DNA from: a bacterium
Lineage (GTDB): Bacteria; Desulfobacterota; Anaeroferrophillalia; Anaeroferrophillales; Anaeroferrophillaceae
Length of the DNA stretch: 8,408 bases
Reading direction: 5' to 3'
NCBI GenBank assembly: GCA_029940125.1
Contig: JAOZRP010000079.1
Coordinates: 1-8,408 of the forward strand
Positions 1 through 7,286 of the stretch are shown here, in pieces; position 1 is the first letter of the stretch, and every line of letters starts with the position of its first letter. The notes under the pieces are model-generated. The model was not told the DNA's origin and did no database searches. It worked only from the letters and a program-made list of their open reading frames with translations. The translations under genes were made by a program, and so were the position numbers.

Positions 1-1
1 G

Positions 2-55
2 CTGGTGATGGGCGGCAGTTTCAGCCATTTCTGGGCGGTGTTCCGCTACGTGTGA
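2..55 (+). CDS. C-terminal end of an unidentified protein (partial)
   Basis: The frame starting at base 2 is open from the window edge to a TGA at 53-55 and encodes 17 residues ending in FWAVFRYV. Nearly every codon ends in G or C, which matches the codon use of the clear genes here. The residues are hydrophobic and aromatic, as at the end of a membrane protein, but the fragment is too short to identify. Reading it as a real gene end is an inference from codon use and from the following gap, which has no similar coding signal. The minus strand is also open over this stretch, so the call is tentative. Confidence 0.5.
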   Translation: MVMGGSFSHFWAVFRYV

Positions 56-155
56 GTTATGGGCTCTTAATTTGTTAAAAACTGAGCACTGATCGCCAAC
101 CACTTAACCCAGGAAACAGGAAACCTATCTTTTCCGGTTCCAATTATGCTTGGAG

Positions 156-194
156 AGTACGTTACTCCTGAATTTCCATCATAAAAAACAGGAG
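156..194. repeat. Dispersed intergenic repeat, copy A
   Basis: This is one of three related 39-40 bp elements in the window (others at 7247-7286 and 8305-8343). It runs from AGTACGTTACTCCTG to CAGGAG, with ATAAAAAACA before the end. It matches each of the other copies at about 31 of 39 positions. In this copy CTCCTG (165-170) and CAGGAG (189-194) are perfectly complementary and can form a 6-bp stem around an AT-rich loop. GAGTA (155-159) and TACTC (163-167) can form an alternative smaller hairpin that would compete with it. All copies are outside genes. Confidence 0.75.
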
Positions 195-234
195 CAATAG
201 ACACAGAAACCACCCGTTCGCAATGCTCACTTGA

Positions 235-300
235 GAACACAGAGGACACGAAGGAAAATCGTCAGGTTGCTTCTCTGTGGCCTCGGTGATCTCGGTGGTA
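235..300. repeat. Imperfect long inverted repeat of the ACAGAGGACAC type
   Basis: The left arm (235-255, containing ACACAGAGGACACGAAGGA) is complementary to the right arm (280-300, containing CTCGGTGATCTCGGTGG) at about 14 of 21 positions, around a 24-base spacer. From memory, CACAGAGGACAC...GTCCTCTGTG palindromes are scattered between genes in many unrelated bacterial genomes, and this looks like a decayed member. It could be a folded RNA, a remnant of a small mobile element, or neutral. The arms are given by direct reading; membership of that family is an inference. Confidence 0.55.
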
Positions 301-322
301 AAAAAATATTTTGTTTTAGATG

Positions 323-338
323 GCGGGCATCAGCCCGC
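323..338 (+). other. Perfect GC hairpin in the leader of the protease gene
   Basis: GCGGGC (323-328), loop ATCA, then GCCCGC (333-338) forms a perfect 6-bp stem with a 4-base loop. Only three T residues follow, so it is weak as an intrinsic terminator. It lies about 50 bases before the protease start codon, where it could act as a leader structure or mRNA stabiliser, or terminate weakly the gene ending at base 55. No function can be assigned from sequence alone. Confidence 0.4.
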
Positions 339-387
339 TTTGGGTATCACATCCCCATGATCCATGTTCAAGAAAGGCCTTTAACTC

Positions 388-3357
388 ATGAACAAAGCTC
401 TGCTGAAAGTCGGCCAGTCACTCCACGGCTTCACCGTCGAACGACTGGAAGAGATTAAAGAACTACGCTCCCGGGCGGCGGTCCTGGTTCACGACCGCAC
501 CGGCGCCCGGCTCATCCACCTGATCAACGACGATCCCAACAACCTGTTCTGCATCGGCTTCCGCACCCCGGTATACGACAATACCGGCGTGCCCCACATC
601 CTTGAGCATTCGGTGCTTTCCGGCTCCCGCAAGTTCCCGCTGAAAGACCCGTTCAAGGAACTTTTGAAAGGTTCCCTGCAGACCTTCCTCAACGCCATGA
701 CCTACCCGGACAAAACCCTCTACCCGGTTTCCAGTCAGGTCGAGGTGGATTTTTACAACCTGGTGGACGTTTACTGCGACGCCGTTTTCCACCCCCTGCT
801 GACCAGGGAAACCTTTTACCAGGAAGGCTGGCATCTTGACCTGCCCACTCCTGATGCCCCCATCAGCATCAAGGGCATCGTCTATAACGAGATGAAAGGG
901 GTTTTTTCCGACTTCCACAGCCACGTGGCCCGCAAGACCATGGGAGAGTTGTTTCCGGACACCACCTATTACTACGAAAGCGGCGGCGAACCTGAACATA
1001 TCACCGACCTCACCTACGAGCAGTTCCTCGCCTTTCACCGGAGCTATTACCATCCTTCCAACGCCTTTATTTTTCTCTACGGCAACCTGCCGACCGAAAA
1101 AAGCCTGGCCTTCCTGCAGGACAACTACCTGGCGGCCTTTGACCGCCGGGAGGTGAACGCCGACATCAAACCGCAGCCGCGCTGGTCGAAGCCCAGAAAG
1201 ATAGCCATCACGGCGCCGGCCGCCAAAGAAGACGACGGCACCGCCAGCGTCATTCTTGCCTGGATGCTCGGACCAGCAGCCGACCCCTTCAACGCCCTGC
1301 TCGGCCACATCCTCTCCCGCTACCTGATCGGCAGCCAGAGCTCCCCCCTGCGGCGGGCCTTGATCGATTCGGGCCTGGGAGAAGACCTGGATGACATGAG
1401 CGGCTTTGAGGCGGAGCTGGTCCAGACCTTTTTTGCCGTCGGCCTGCGGAAAACCAGACCCGAGCACGCCGAAAAAATCAGCCGGCTGGTTGCCGAAACC
1501 CTGGAAAAGGAAATCAGCTCCGGCATGAACGAAAAGCTTCTGGAAGGCACCATCCGCCGGACGGAATTCCAGCTGCGGGAAATCACCGGCAGCGGCCATT
1601 TCCCCTACAACCTGATGCTTGCCGACCGCTGCTACCGTTCCTGGATCTACGGCGGCGACCCCCTGGCCCACCTGCGGTTTGAAGCGCCCCTGCAGCGAAT
1701 CAAGGATGAAAAGGCCCGGGGCACCGGTTTTTTCTGTCAGCAGCTCAAAGAACTACTGCTGGACAACCCCCATCACCTGCTCTCGGTGGTCACCGCCTCG
1801 GCTGAAATGGGCGAAGAACTGGGAGAACAAACCGCCCGGCAGGCCGCCCGGCTCACCCGAAATTTCGGTCCCGAGGAACGGAAATTCTACCTGGAACTGA
1901 CCAAAAAACTTCAACAGCAGCAGGCCGCCCCGCCCAGCCCTGAAGCCCTGGCCAGCCTGCCGAAGCTGGACAAGAAAGATCTGCCGGCAAAAAACCGGCT
2001 GACCCCGGCCGATTACACCACCCTGGCCGGCATCCCCTGGTACCAGCATCCCCTTTTTACCGCCGGCATCGTCTACCTGGACCTGGGCTTTGAACTGAAC
2101 GGCCTGCCGGAAAGCCTGCTGCCCTACCTGCCGCTCTACACCCAGCTGATCAGCCGTTGCGGCGCCGCCGGCTACAGCTACGAGGAAATGTCTACCCGCA
2201 TCACGCTCAGCACCGGTGGCATCGGCTGTTCCCACCTCTGCATGCATCATCGGGAAAAAATCGACGAGCTGGTGTTTAAGGCCTTCTTCCACGGCAAAGC
2301 CCTGCCGGAAAGATTCGGCGAGCTGATTGGCATTTTCCGCGACCTTTTCCTGGAACCGGAGCTGGAAAACTCCAAGCTGATCAAGGATATCATGCTGGAA
2401 ATGCGCAATGACCTGCAGGCGGCGGTCCCCCGCAGCGGCCACCATTTCGCGGTCTCCCACGCTGCCGCCCGGCTGAGCAAGGCCGCCGCCGTCGAAGAAA
2501 AACTCGGGGGCATTGAACAGCTGCGCTTCCTGGATCAACTGCTGAAAAAAGAAGACTTCACCGCCATCGGCTCCCTGATGGTTGATCTGCACCAACGGCT
2601 GATCAACCGCAGCGGCTGCCTCATTTCCATGACCAACGACCAGCCGCGGAACTATGAAAAAGCCCTGGCCGGGCTGCTGGAAAAACTGCCGGCCGCGCCC
2701 CTTGAGACAACGGCCATCGATTTTACGCCGTCACCGGATCGGAAAATTCAGGCCATTGAGATCAACTCCTCGGTCAACTACGTGGCCCGGTCCTGGAAAA
2801 TCAGCCAGCTGTCAGCAGTGGATATCGGCCTTCTCAACCTGCTGGCCCGCAATCTCTCCACCGGGCTGCTCTGGGATAAAATCAGGGTGGAAGGCGGCGC
2901 CTACGGCGGCATGGCCATGGCTTCCGGTTCCTACCCGGTCTTTTCCTGCGCCTCCTACCGGGATCCCAACCTGCAGCGGACTCTGGAGACCTTTACCGCC
3001 AGCCTGGAAAGCATTGCCGCCGGCATTGACGCCGCCGACGTGGACCAGAGCATCATCGGCAGCATCGGCAGTATTGACGCACCGAAAAATCCCCACGGCA
3101 AGGGATTCGGTGAGACCCTGGCCTTAATCAGCGGCCGCTCACCGGCCTACCGCCAGCAAATTCGGGAAGCTATTCTGGGAGGAACGCCCGCCCAGCTGGG
3201 GCAAAAGGCCCGGCAGCTGCTGGAGGAAAAGCAAACGGCCATTAGTATTCTGGGCAGCCCGGCGGCATTCAACCAGGCGGAAAAAGAAGGACTGGCAATG
3301 GAACGCCAGCCCCTGCTGCCCAACAACGACCAGGAAGGCAACGATGATGGATCATGA
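388..3357 (+). CDS. M16C family zinc metallopeptidase (presequence protease/PreP-like)
   Basis: This 989-residue protein is a full-length M16C peptidase. The family forms a two-half clamshell that encloses and degrades unstructured peptides. The inverted zinc motif is HILEH (His70, Glu73, His74), with the third ligand probably Glu168 in YNEMKG. An M16C-associated middle region begins near residue 460 (PHHLLSV). The C-terminal half has RVEGGAYGG, whose Arg833 and Tyr839 match the substrate-binding Arg/Tyr pair spaced six apart in plant PreP. No signal peptide is visible, so a cytoplasmic place is likely; in bacteria the substrates are not firmly known. The ATG at 388 follows AGAAAGG (371-377) at 10 bases. 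The 3' end overlaps the sirtuin gene by 14 bp. Family assignment is strong; the exact physiological role is inferred. Confidence 0.95.
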   Translation: MNKALLKVGQSLHGFTVERLEEIKELRSRAAVLVHDRTGARLIHLINDDPNNLFCIGFRTPVYDNTGVPHILEHSVLSGSRKFPLKDPFKELLKGSLQTFLNAMTYPDKTLYPVSSQVEVDFYNLVDVYCDAVFHPLLTRETFYQEGWHLDLPTPDAPISIKGIVYNEMKGVFSDFHSHVARKTMGELFPDTTYYYESGGEPEHITDLTYEQFLAFHRSYYHPSNAFIFLYGNLPTEKSLAFLQDNYLAAFDRREVNADIKPQPRWSKPRKIAITAPAAKEDDGTASVILAWMLGPAADPFNALLGHILSRYLIGSQSSPLRRALIDSGLGEDLDDMSGFEAELVQTFFAVGLRKTRPEHAEKISRLVAETLEKEISSGMNEKLLEGTIRRTEFQLREITGSGHFPYNLMLADRCYRSWIYGGDPLAHLRFEAPLQRIKDEKARGTGFFCQQLKELLLDNPHHLLSVVTASAEMGEELGEQTARQAARLTRNFGPEERKFYLELTKKLQQQQAAPPSPEALASLPKLDKKDLPAKNRLTPADYTTLAGIPWYQHPLFTAGIVYLDLGFELNGLPESLLPYLPLYTQLISRCGAAGYSYEEMSTRITLSTGGIGCSHLCMHHREKIDELVFKAFFHGKALPERFGELIGIFRDLFLEPELENSKLIKDIMLEMRNDLQAAVPRSGHHFAVSHAAARLSKAAAVEEKLGGIEQLRFLDQLLKKEDFTAIGSLMVDLHQRLINRSGCLISMTNDQPRNYEKALAGLLEKLPAAPLETTAIDFTPSPDRKIQAIEINSSVNYVARSWKISQLSAVDIGLLNLLARNLSTGLLWDKIRVEGGAYGGMAMASGSYPVFSCASYRDPNLQRTLETFTASLESIAAGIDAADVDQSIIGSIGSIDAPKNPHGKGFGETLALISGRSPAYRQQIREAILGGTPAQLGQKARQLLEEKQTAISILGSPAAFNQAEKEGLAMERQPLLPNNDQEGNDDGS

Positions 3358-4045
3358 ACAACATCTGGTTTTTTTCACCGGGGCCGGCATGTCGGTGGAA
3401 AGCGGCATTCCCACCTACCGGGGCACCGGCGGCGTCTGGAAGGAGTACAACTACCGGGAATATGCCTGCCAGGAAGCTTTTGAGCGGGACCCGGAAAAAG
3501 TCTGGGACTTCCATGACCGGCGGCGGGAGAAAATCGCCGGCTGCCAGCCCAACCGCGGCCACGACATCATTGCCAGGGCCGAGAAGGTGTTTTCCCGGGT
3601 GACGGTCATCACCCAGAACATCGACGGACTGCACCAGCGGGCCGGCTCGACGAAAGTCATCGAGCTGCACGGCAGCATCTGGCGGCTTTACTGCCCGCCA
3701 ACCGGCCGGCTGGTGGAAAATTTTGAACTGCCGCTGAAAAACCGGCGCTGCCACGGGGAGCATTACTGGCGCCCGGACATCGTCTGGTTCGGCGATCCCC
3801 TGCGGGAAGAAACCATCAACGAAGCCGTGGCCGCCATGGAAGCCGCCGACGTCTTCATCAGCATCGGCACCTCGGCAGTGGTCTACCCGGCTGCCCACCT
3901 GCCGCTGATCGCCATGCGGCACGGGGCCCGAACCATCGAAATCAATCCCGAGGAAACGCCCCTGTCGTCGCAATACCGGGAAATCTACCGGCAGCCGGCC
4001 TCAAAAGCGCTGGCAGAGCTTTTTCCGGAACTCAGCGGGGCATGA
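3344..4045 (+). CDS. Sir2-family NAD-dependent protein deacylase (sirtuin)
   Basis: Sirtuins remove acyl groups from lysines using NAD+, giving nicotinamide and O-acyl-ADP-ribose. Visible motifs are the NAD-binding GAGMS (13-17), GIPTYRG (21-27), TQNIDGLH (90-97), the likely catalytic His109 in ELHGS, RPDIVWFG (143-150) and GTS (175-177). At 233 residues it is a normal compact bacterial length. Two features are odd. The small zinc domain keeps only Cys117 and Cys136; the partners expected three residues later are Thr120 and Glu139. The FYxxR acyl-pocket motif of E. coli CobB and SIRT5 reads FHDRR (56-60), with His for Tyr and Arg60 kept. AGGAAGG (3332-3338) precedes ATGs at 3344 and 3347; the second is better spaced. 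The gene overlaps the protease gene, so the two are one operon. It is CobB-like, but its acyl specificity is uncertain. Confidence 0.93.
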   Translation: MMDHEQHLVFFTGAGMSVESGIPTYRGTGGVWKEYNYREYACQEAFERDPEKVWDFHDRRREKIAGCQPNRGHDIIARAEKVFSRVTVITQNIDGLHQRAGSTKVIELHGSIWRLYCPPTGRLVENFELPLKNRRCHGEHYWRPDIVWFGDPLREETINEAVAAMEAADVFISIGTSAVVYPAAHLPLIAMRHGARTIEINPEETPLSSQYREIYRQPASKALAELFPELSGA

Positions 4046-4048
4046 TTT

Positions 4049-5221
4049 TTATCCCAAACGCATGAAGGCCGCCAGCCGGCGGATCAGGAGATTGATTTTT
4101 TTCACCCCGGTCAACTCAATCTCCCGCTGCTTCTTCCAGAACAAGAACCCTCCCAGGGCGGCAAAGACAACGTTGGCCAGCCACAGGGCCGGCAGCTGCA
4201 AGGGACCGCCGCTCTCCCCCACCGCCTGGCCGAAGGAAGAGAGAACATAATAGGCCAGCAGCAGCAGCAGGGCAAAAACAAAGCCGCGGAAACGGCCGGA
4301 AGTGCGGGCCGGCTCCAGGGCCAGGGGAATGCCGATCAGGGCAAAAACCAGGCAGGAAAAGGACATGGATATCCGCTTGTAAAGGCTGTTGCGCACCTTG
4401 CCGGCATTTTTCCCCTGTTTTTCCAGCATTTTGATTCGCTGCCGCAGCTCCCCGAAGGTCAGGGAGCGATTGCGGGGTTTCTTCTTTCTTCTCTGTCCCA
4501 GCAGGGTAGCCAGGTCCAGGTTGATCTTATACTCCTTGAAATCCGTCAACTGGTAGCTGTCTCGTCCCGGTTCAAAACCATGGATGGTGCCCTGCCGGAG
4601 CAGGAAAAAGAGGCTGCCCCCCTCCCGGTCGGGTACAATTAACCCTTCATGGGCGGTAACGGTATACTGACGTTCAGGCTCCCGCTGATCAAAAATGACA
4701 ATACCCTCGACCAGCCCGGTTTTCTGATCAATGTTGTCCACATAGATGCCCAGGCCTTTGATCTCCAGGCTCAGGGCATGGGGCCGCAGGGCCAGGACCG
4801 TCTTGTTTCTCAGGATGTCGAGGGTAATTGTCTTGATCTTCTTCATCCCCTGGGGCACCAGCCAGACCTCCAGCATCAGGACTATGCAGGTACAGGCTAC
4901 CGCCATGAGCATCACCGGCGGCAGGAAGTCGCGGGGACTGATGCCCAAGGCCTTCATGGCGGTAATCTCGCCGTCAGAGCCCATCCTTCCCAACCCCACC
5001 ATCAGGGAAAAGAAAAAAGCCATGGGGATGGCCATGGTCAGCAGGTAGGGAACCATGGACAGGATCAGGTTCAGCATGTCCACAATCCGCACTCCCTTGG
5101 CAATGACCATTTCCGCCATTTTATACAGGTTGCCCAGCAGGAGCACAAAAATCAGCACGGTCAGGGTCAGCAGGAAGGGAACCATGATTTCCAGGCTGAG
5201 GTAGCGTCGGATAATTCTCAT
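4049..5221 (-). CDS. lptF: LPS export ABC transporter permease, LptF/LptG (YjgP/YjgQ) family, probably LptF
   Basis: LptF and LptG are the inner-membrane pair that, with the LptB ATPase, extract lipopolysaccharide and pass it to the periplasmic bridge. This 390-residue protein shows the family layout: three N-terminal membrane segments (about 11-33, 54-78, 100-121), a periplasmic beta-rich domain (about 125-270), and three C-terminal segments (about 286-303, 312-333, 343-363). The cytoplasmic SDGEITAMKALGIS stretch (82-95) is the coupling helix that meets LptB. YKRISMSFSCLVFALIGIPLAL (from 281) is typical of the fourth membrane segment. Its start lies 3 bp after the radC stop, with a purine-rich GGAAGAAGGG in the radC tail, so it is probably coupled. 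The usual lptG partner is not adjacent; a convergent sirtuin gene lies 3 bp beyond its stop. LptF rather than LptG is a judgement from overall look. Confidence 0.88.
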   Translation of the reverse strand: MRIIRRYLSLEIMVPFLLTLTVLIFVLLLGNLYKMAEMVIAKGVRIVDMLNLILSMVPYLLTMAIPMAFFFSLMVGLGRMGSDGEITAMKALGISPRDFLPPVMLMAVACTCIVLMLEVWLVPQGMKKIKTITLDILRNKTVLALRPHALSLEIKGLGIYVDNIDQKTGLVEGIVIFDQREPERQYTVTAHEGLIVPDREGGSLFFLLRQGTIHGFEPGRDSYQLTDFKEYKINLDLATLLGQRRKKKPRNRSLTFGELRQRIKMLEKQGKNAGKVRNSLYKRISMSFSCLVFALIGIPLALEPARTSGRFRGFVFALLLLLAYYVLSSFGQAVGESGGPLQLPALWLANVVFAALGGFLFWKKQREIELTGVKKINLLIRRLAAFMRLG

Positions 5222-5224
5222 CTT

Positions 5225-5929
5225 TCAGATATGCCCTTCTTCCTGCAGGCTGACCACGGTTGAACCGGCAACGATAAGGTGGTCAAGCAGCCGCAGTCCC
5301 AGGGAGGCCGCGGCCTGCTGCAGCTCCCGGGTGATGGCCAGGTCATCGGCGGAAGGCCTGGTGCTTCCCCCGGGATGGTTGTGGGCGACGATGACCGCGG
5401 CCGCCTTGTGGTACAGGGCCCGCTCCATGACCGTCCTAGGATAGACGGCACTCATGGAAACCGTACCCCGGTGGATGGTTTCCGCCGCCAGCACATGGTG
5501 CTGGTTGTCCAGGAAAACGGCGAAAAAATGCTCATCCTGCAAACCCTCCAGGTAGCCGCGGCACAACTCCCCGGCCTGGGACGGCGAGGTAATGGCATCC
5601 CGCGCCTTAAACTCCTGAAGCAGATAGCGGGAAACCAGCGAACGGCTGAAAACAATCAGCGTCGCCGTATGCTCACTGACCCCGTCAATCTCCATCAACT
5701 TCTCCAGCGGCGCGTCCAGCACCCCCTTCAGCGAGGAGAACTGCTCCAGCATCTTCTTGGCCAGGGGTTTGACATCCCGGCGGGGCTGGGCATAGGTCAG
5801 CAGCAGTTCCAGCACTTCGTAGTCAGCCAGGCTCTGCAGCCCGTTTTCCACCAGGCGCTTCTTCAGGCGCTGCCGGTGACCGGCCGTCCACCGGCGCTGA
5901 TCAGTTGTTTTCTCTTCCATCTCCATCAC
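5225..5929 (-). CDS. radC: RadC family protein (JAMM/MPN domain)
   Basis: The protein has 234 residues, normal for the family. The N-terminal region (about 15-100) includes a helix-hairpin-helix-like stretch, IDGVSEHTA (81-89). The C-terminal JAMM domain (about 110-230) carries the metal motif HNHPGGSTRPSADD (183-196), meaning His183, His185, Ser193 and Asp196, together with HRGTVSMSAVYPR (153-165). All expected metal residues are present. The family was named for DNA repair, but that role has been questioned and its biochemical function is unsettled. The first codon is GTG at 5929, followed by ATGs at 5926 and 5920; none has a strong ribosome site, so the true start could be any of the three. 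The start lies inside the 3' end of the mscS-like gene (29-bp overlap at most), which suggests translational coupling in an mscS-radC-lptF operon. Confidence 0.92.
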   Translation of the reverse strand: MMEMEEKTTDQRRWTAGHRQRLKKRLVENGLQSLADYEVLELLLTYAQPRRDVKPLAKKMLEQFSSLKGVLDAPLEKLMEIDGVSEHTATLIVFSRSLVSRYLLQEFKARDAITSPSQAGELCRGYLEGLQDEHFFAVFLDNQHHVLAAETIHRGTVSMSAVYPRTVMERALYHKAAAVIVAHNHPGGSTRPSADDLAITRELQQAAASLGLRLLDHLIVAGSTVVSLQEEGHI

Positions 5930-7109
5930 CGGTTCGCGGTTCTTTCAGGACCGGATCATCCCCTGTCCTTTCCGGAACACTGTCAAAAGGCATCACCGGG
6001 GACGAACCGGCGGTATTTTTCAGCTGGCGGCCGTCAGTCAGGCTGACCACCTGGGTGGGAAAGGCAAAGTCAACCCCCTGATCCATGAAAATACCCTGGA
6101 TTTCATAGAGAACGTCATTGCCGTAATTAAGGGAAGCCGCCCAGTCAGGCAGTTTGACCTTGAACCAGACCCGCACCACCTTGGAATAGCTGTCCAAGCG
6201 GTCCAGGTAAATCCAGCAGCTCTCCCTGACCACCTCCGGGCGGGAGAGCAGGAAGGTTCTCAGGGCCTCGATCAATTCCTGCACCCGCCGGCGGTCCGTG
6301 TCATAGGGAATGTCCAGGTCCCATTTATAAATAAACTGGCGGCGGCCGTAATAGTTTTTGACTTCACCGGTCATGAACTTGGTATTGGGAATGGAGACGG
6401 TGGTCATGTCGGCAAAGACTTCCACGTAGGTGCGAAAATAGCCAATGCTTTTCACCGTCCCGGACCAGCCTTCAAAGGTGATGAAATGGCCCTCGTCGAA
6501 AATACCGGTGGCATAAATGTACAACCGGCCGACAAAGTTGCTCAACGGTTCTTTGACCGCCAGGGCAACCGCGATGCCGCCGACCCCCAGGGAAGTCCAG
6601 ACCACTTTCAAATCCAGGCCCAGATTGGAAAGTATGGTCAGGCCGCCGATAACGCCGATAACCGGAAACACCAGCTCCTTGACCTGTTTCACCAGCCGCC
6701 GCAGCTCCTCCCGTTTGTCGATACTGATATCCGTGCGGTGACTGATCCGCACGATCCAGTAGTCGGCCAGATGGCGCATGGAAAGGATGAGCATATGGAA
6801 GAGCAGGAACAATAAAACGGCAATTAAAATTTTCTCCACCATGAGATCGATATTCGCCGGCAGGACAAGGATGTTCTTGCCCATGAAAATACCGATAATC
6901 ACAAAAATGGGAATGACCGGTCTCATCACCCGGGCGAAAATGAGATCGTCTACCGAGGAGCGGGTCTTTTTCACCAGGCGCCCGATGGATTTGTTCAGCA
7001 GGACGTAAACAATCAGGCCGACAATCACCGCCAGAACAAATATCCCGGCCGCCATCAGCAGGCGCTCCCAGGAACCTTTGGTCGCTATATGCTGCCAGAA
7101 ATTTTCCAT
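5901..7109 (-). CDS. MscS-family mechanosensitive ion channel
   Basis: MscS-type channels open under membrane tension and release solutes on osmotic downshock. This 402-residue protein has about four leading hydrophobic segments (17-39, 61-82, 89-113, 145-165) and then the pore-lining helix region GVGGIAVALAVKEPLSNFVG (175-194), whose Gly/Ala packing is characteristic. The cytoplasmic beta domain follows (about 205-255), with EGWSGTVKSIGYFRT (213-227) and the signature SIPNTKF (239-245). An alpha/beta domain runs to about residue 357. The last 45 residues are polar and rich in Gly, Asp and Pro, and probably disordered. It is longer than E. coli MscS (286 residues) by N-terminal membrane segments and this tail. 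The ATG at 7109 follows GAAAGGA (7127-7121) at 11 bases. It is the first gene of the minus-strand operon and diverges from cooC. Confidence 0.92.
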   Translation of the reverse strand: MENFWQHIATKGSWERLLMAAGIFVLAVIVGLIVYVLLNKSIGRLVKKTRSSVDDLIFARVMRPVIPIFVIIGIFMGKNILVLPANIDLMVEKILIAVLLFLLFHMLILSMRHLADYWIVRISHRTDISIDKREELRRLVKQVKELVFPVIGVIGGLTILSNLGLDLKVVWTSLGVGGIAVALAVKEPLSNFVGRLYIYATGIFDEGHFITFEGWSGTVKSIGYFRTYVEVFADMTTVSIPNTKFMTGEVKNYYGRRQFIYKWDLDIPYDTDRRRVQELIEALRTFLLSRPEVVRESCWIYLDRLDSYSKVVRVWFKVKLPDWAASLNYGNDVLYEIQGIFMDQGVDFAFPTQVVSLTDGRQLKNTAGSSPVMPFDSVPERTGDDPVLKEPRTGDGDGRENN

Positions 7110-7246
7110 TATGTTTACATTCCTTTCACCGGTTCAAACCAGGCTGTCCGCGGCACGTCTTTTCCCACTGTCGGCAAAGATTTGGAGAAAAACCGCCGGA
7201 CATTGTCTCTCTCATGTAACAAAAAGCCGGCCGGGTGTCGACCATT

Positions 7247-7286
7247 AGTGCCTTATTCCTGAATTTCGCTTATGAAAAAACAAGAA
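7247..7286. repeat. Dispersed intergenic repeat, copy B
   Basis: This copy starts AGTGCCTTATTCCTGAATTTC and ends with AAAAAACAAGAA. It is in the same orientation as the copies at 156-194 and 8305-8343 and aligns to each with one single-base insertion. TTCCTG (7256-7261) faces CAAGAA (7281-7286). Read as minus-strand RNA the six pairs all form, one as G-U; read as plus-strand RNA there is one mismatch. With copy C it shares the preceding TT and the run AAAAAACAAGAAA after the loop. Confidence 0.75.

Larger units (their letters stand above)
56..387. other. 332-base intergenic region upstream of the M16C protease gene
   Basis: No convincing gene is present. Short open frames on both strands (for example 67-249 minus and 231-458 plus) have poor codon use and no ribosome binding site, and the second runs into the protease gene in another frame. 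The region holds one copy of a dispersed repeat (156-194), a degenerate 21-bp-arm inverted repeat (235-300), an A-rich stretch (300-307) and a perfect GC hairpin (323-338). A 7-bp tandem duplication of AGGAAAC occurs at 111-124. The promoter for the protease operon presumably lies here, but I see no clear -35/-10 pair. Confidence 0.7.

Noticed and set aside
463..1671. 402-codon open frame on the minus strand inside the protease gene, with further ones at 1753-2595 and 2812-3096
   Set aside because: They lie antisense to a clear M16C protein, encode low-complexity Gly/Val/Gln-rich translations with no family motif, and arise from the strong G/C third-position bias of the real gene.
4069..4102. 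Possible terminator: CCGCC-AGCC-GGCGG hairpin followed by a T-run
   Set aside because: The T-run begins 13 bases after the stem, too far for a standard intrinsic terminator, and the stem lies in the lptF coding region where GC stems are frequent.
4649..5263. 204-codon plus-strand frame rich in His and Gln opposite lptF, and a 255-codon plus-strand frame at 5279-6046 opposite radC
   Set aside because: His/Gln-rich composition is what the reverse complement of GC-rich membrane or enzyme genes gives; no ribosome site or recognisable domain, and the minus-strand genes are unambiguous.
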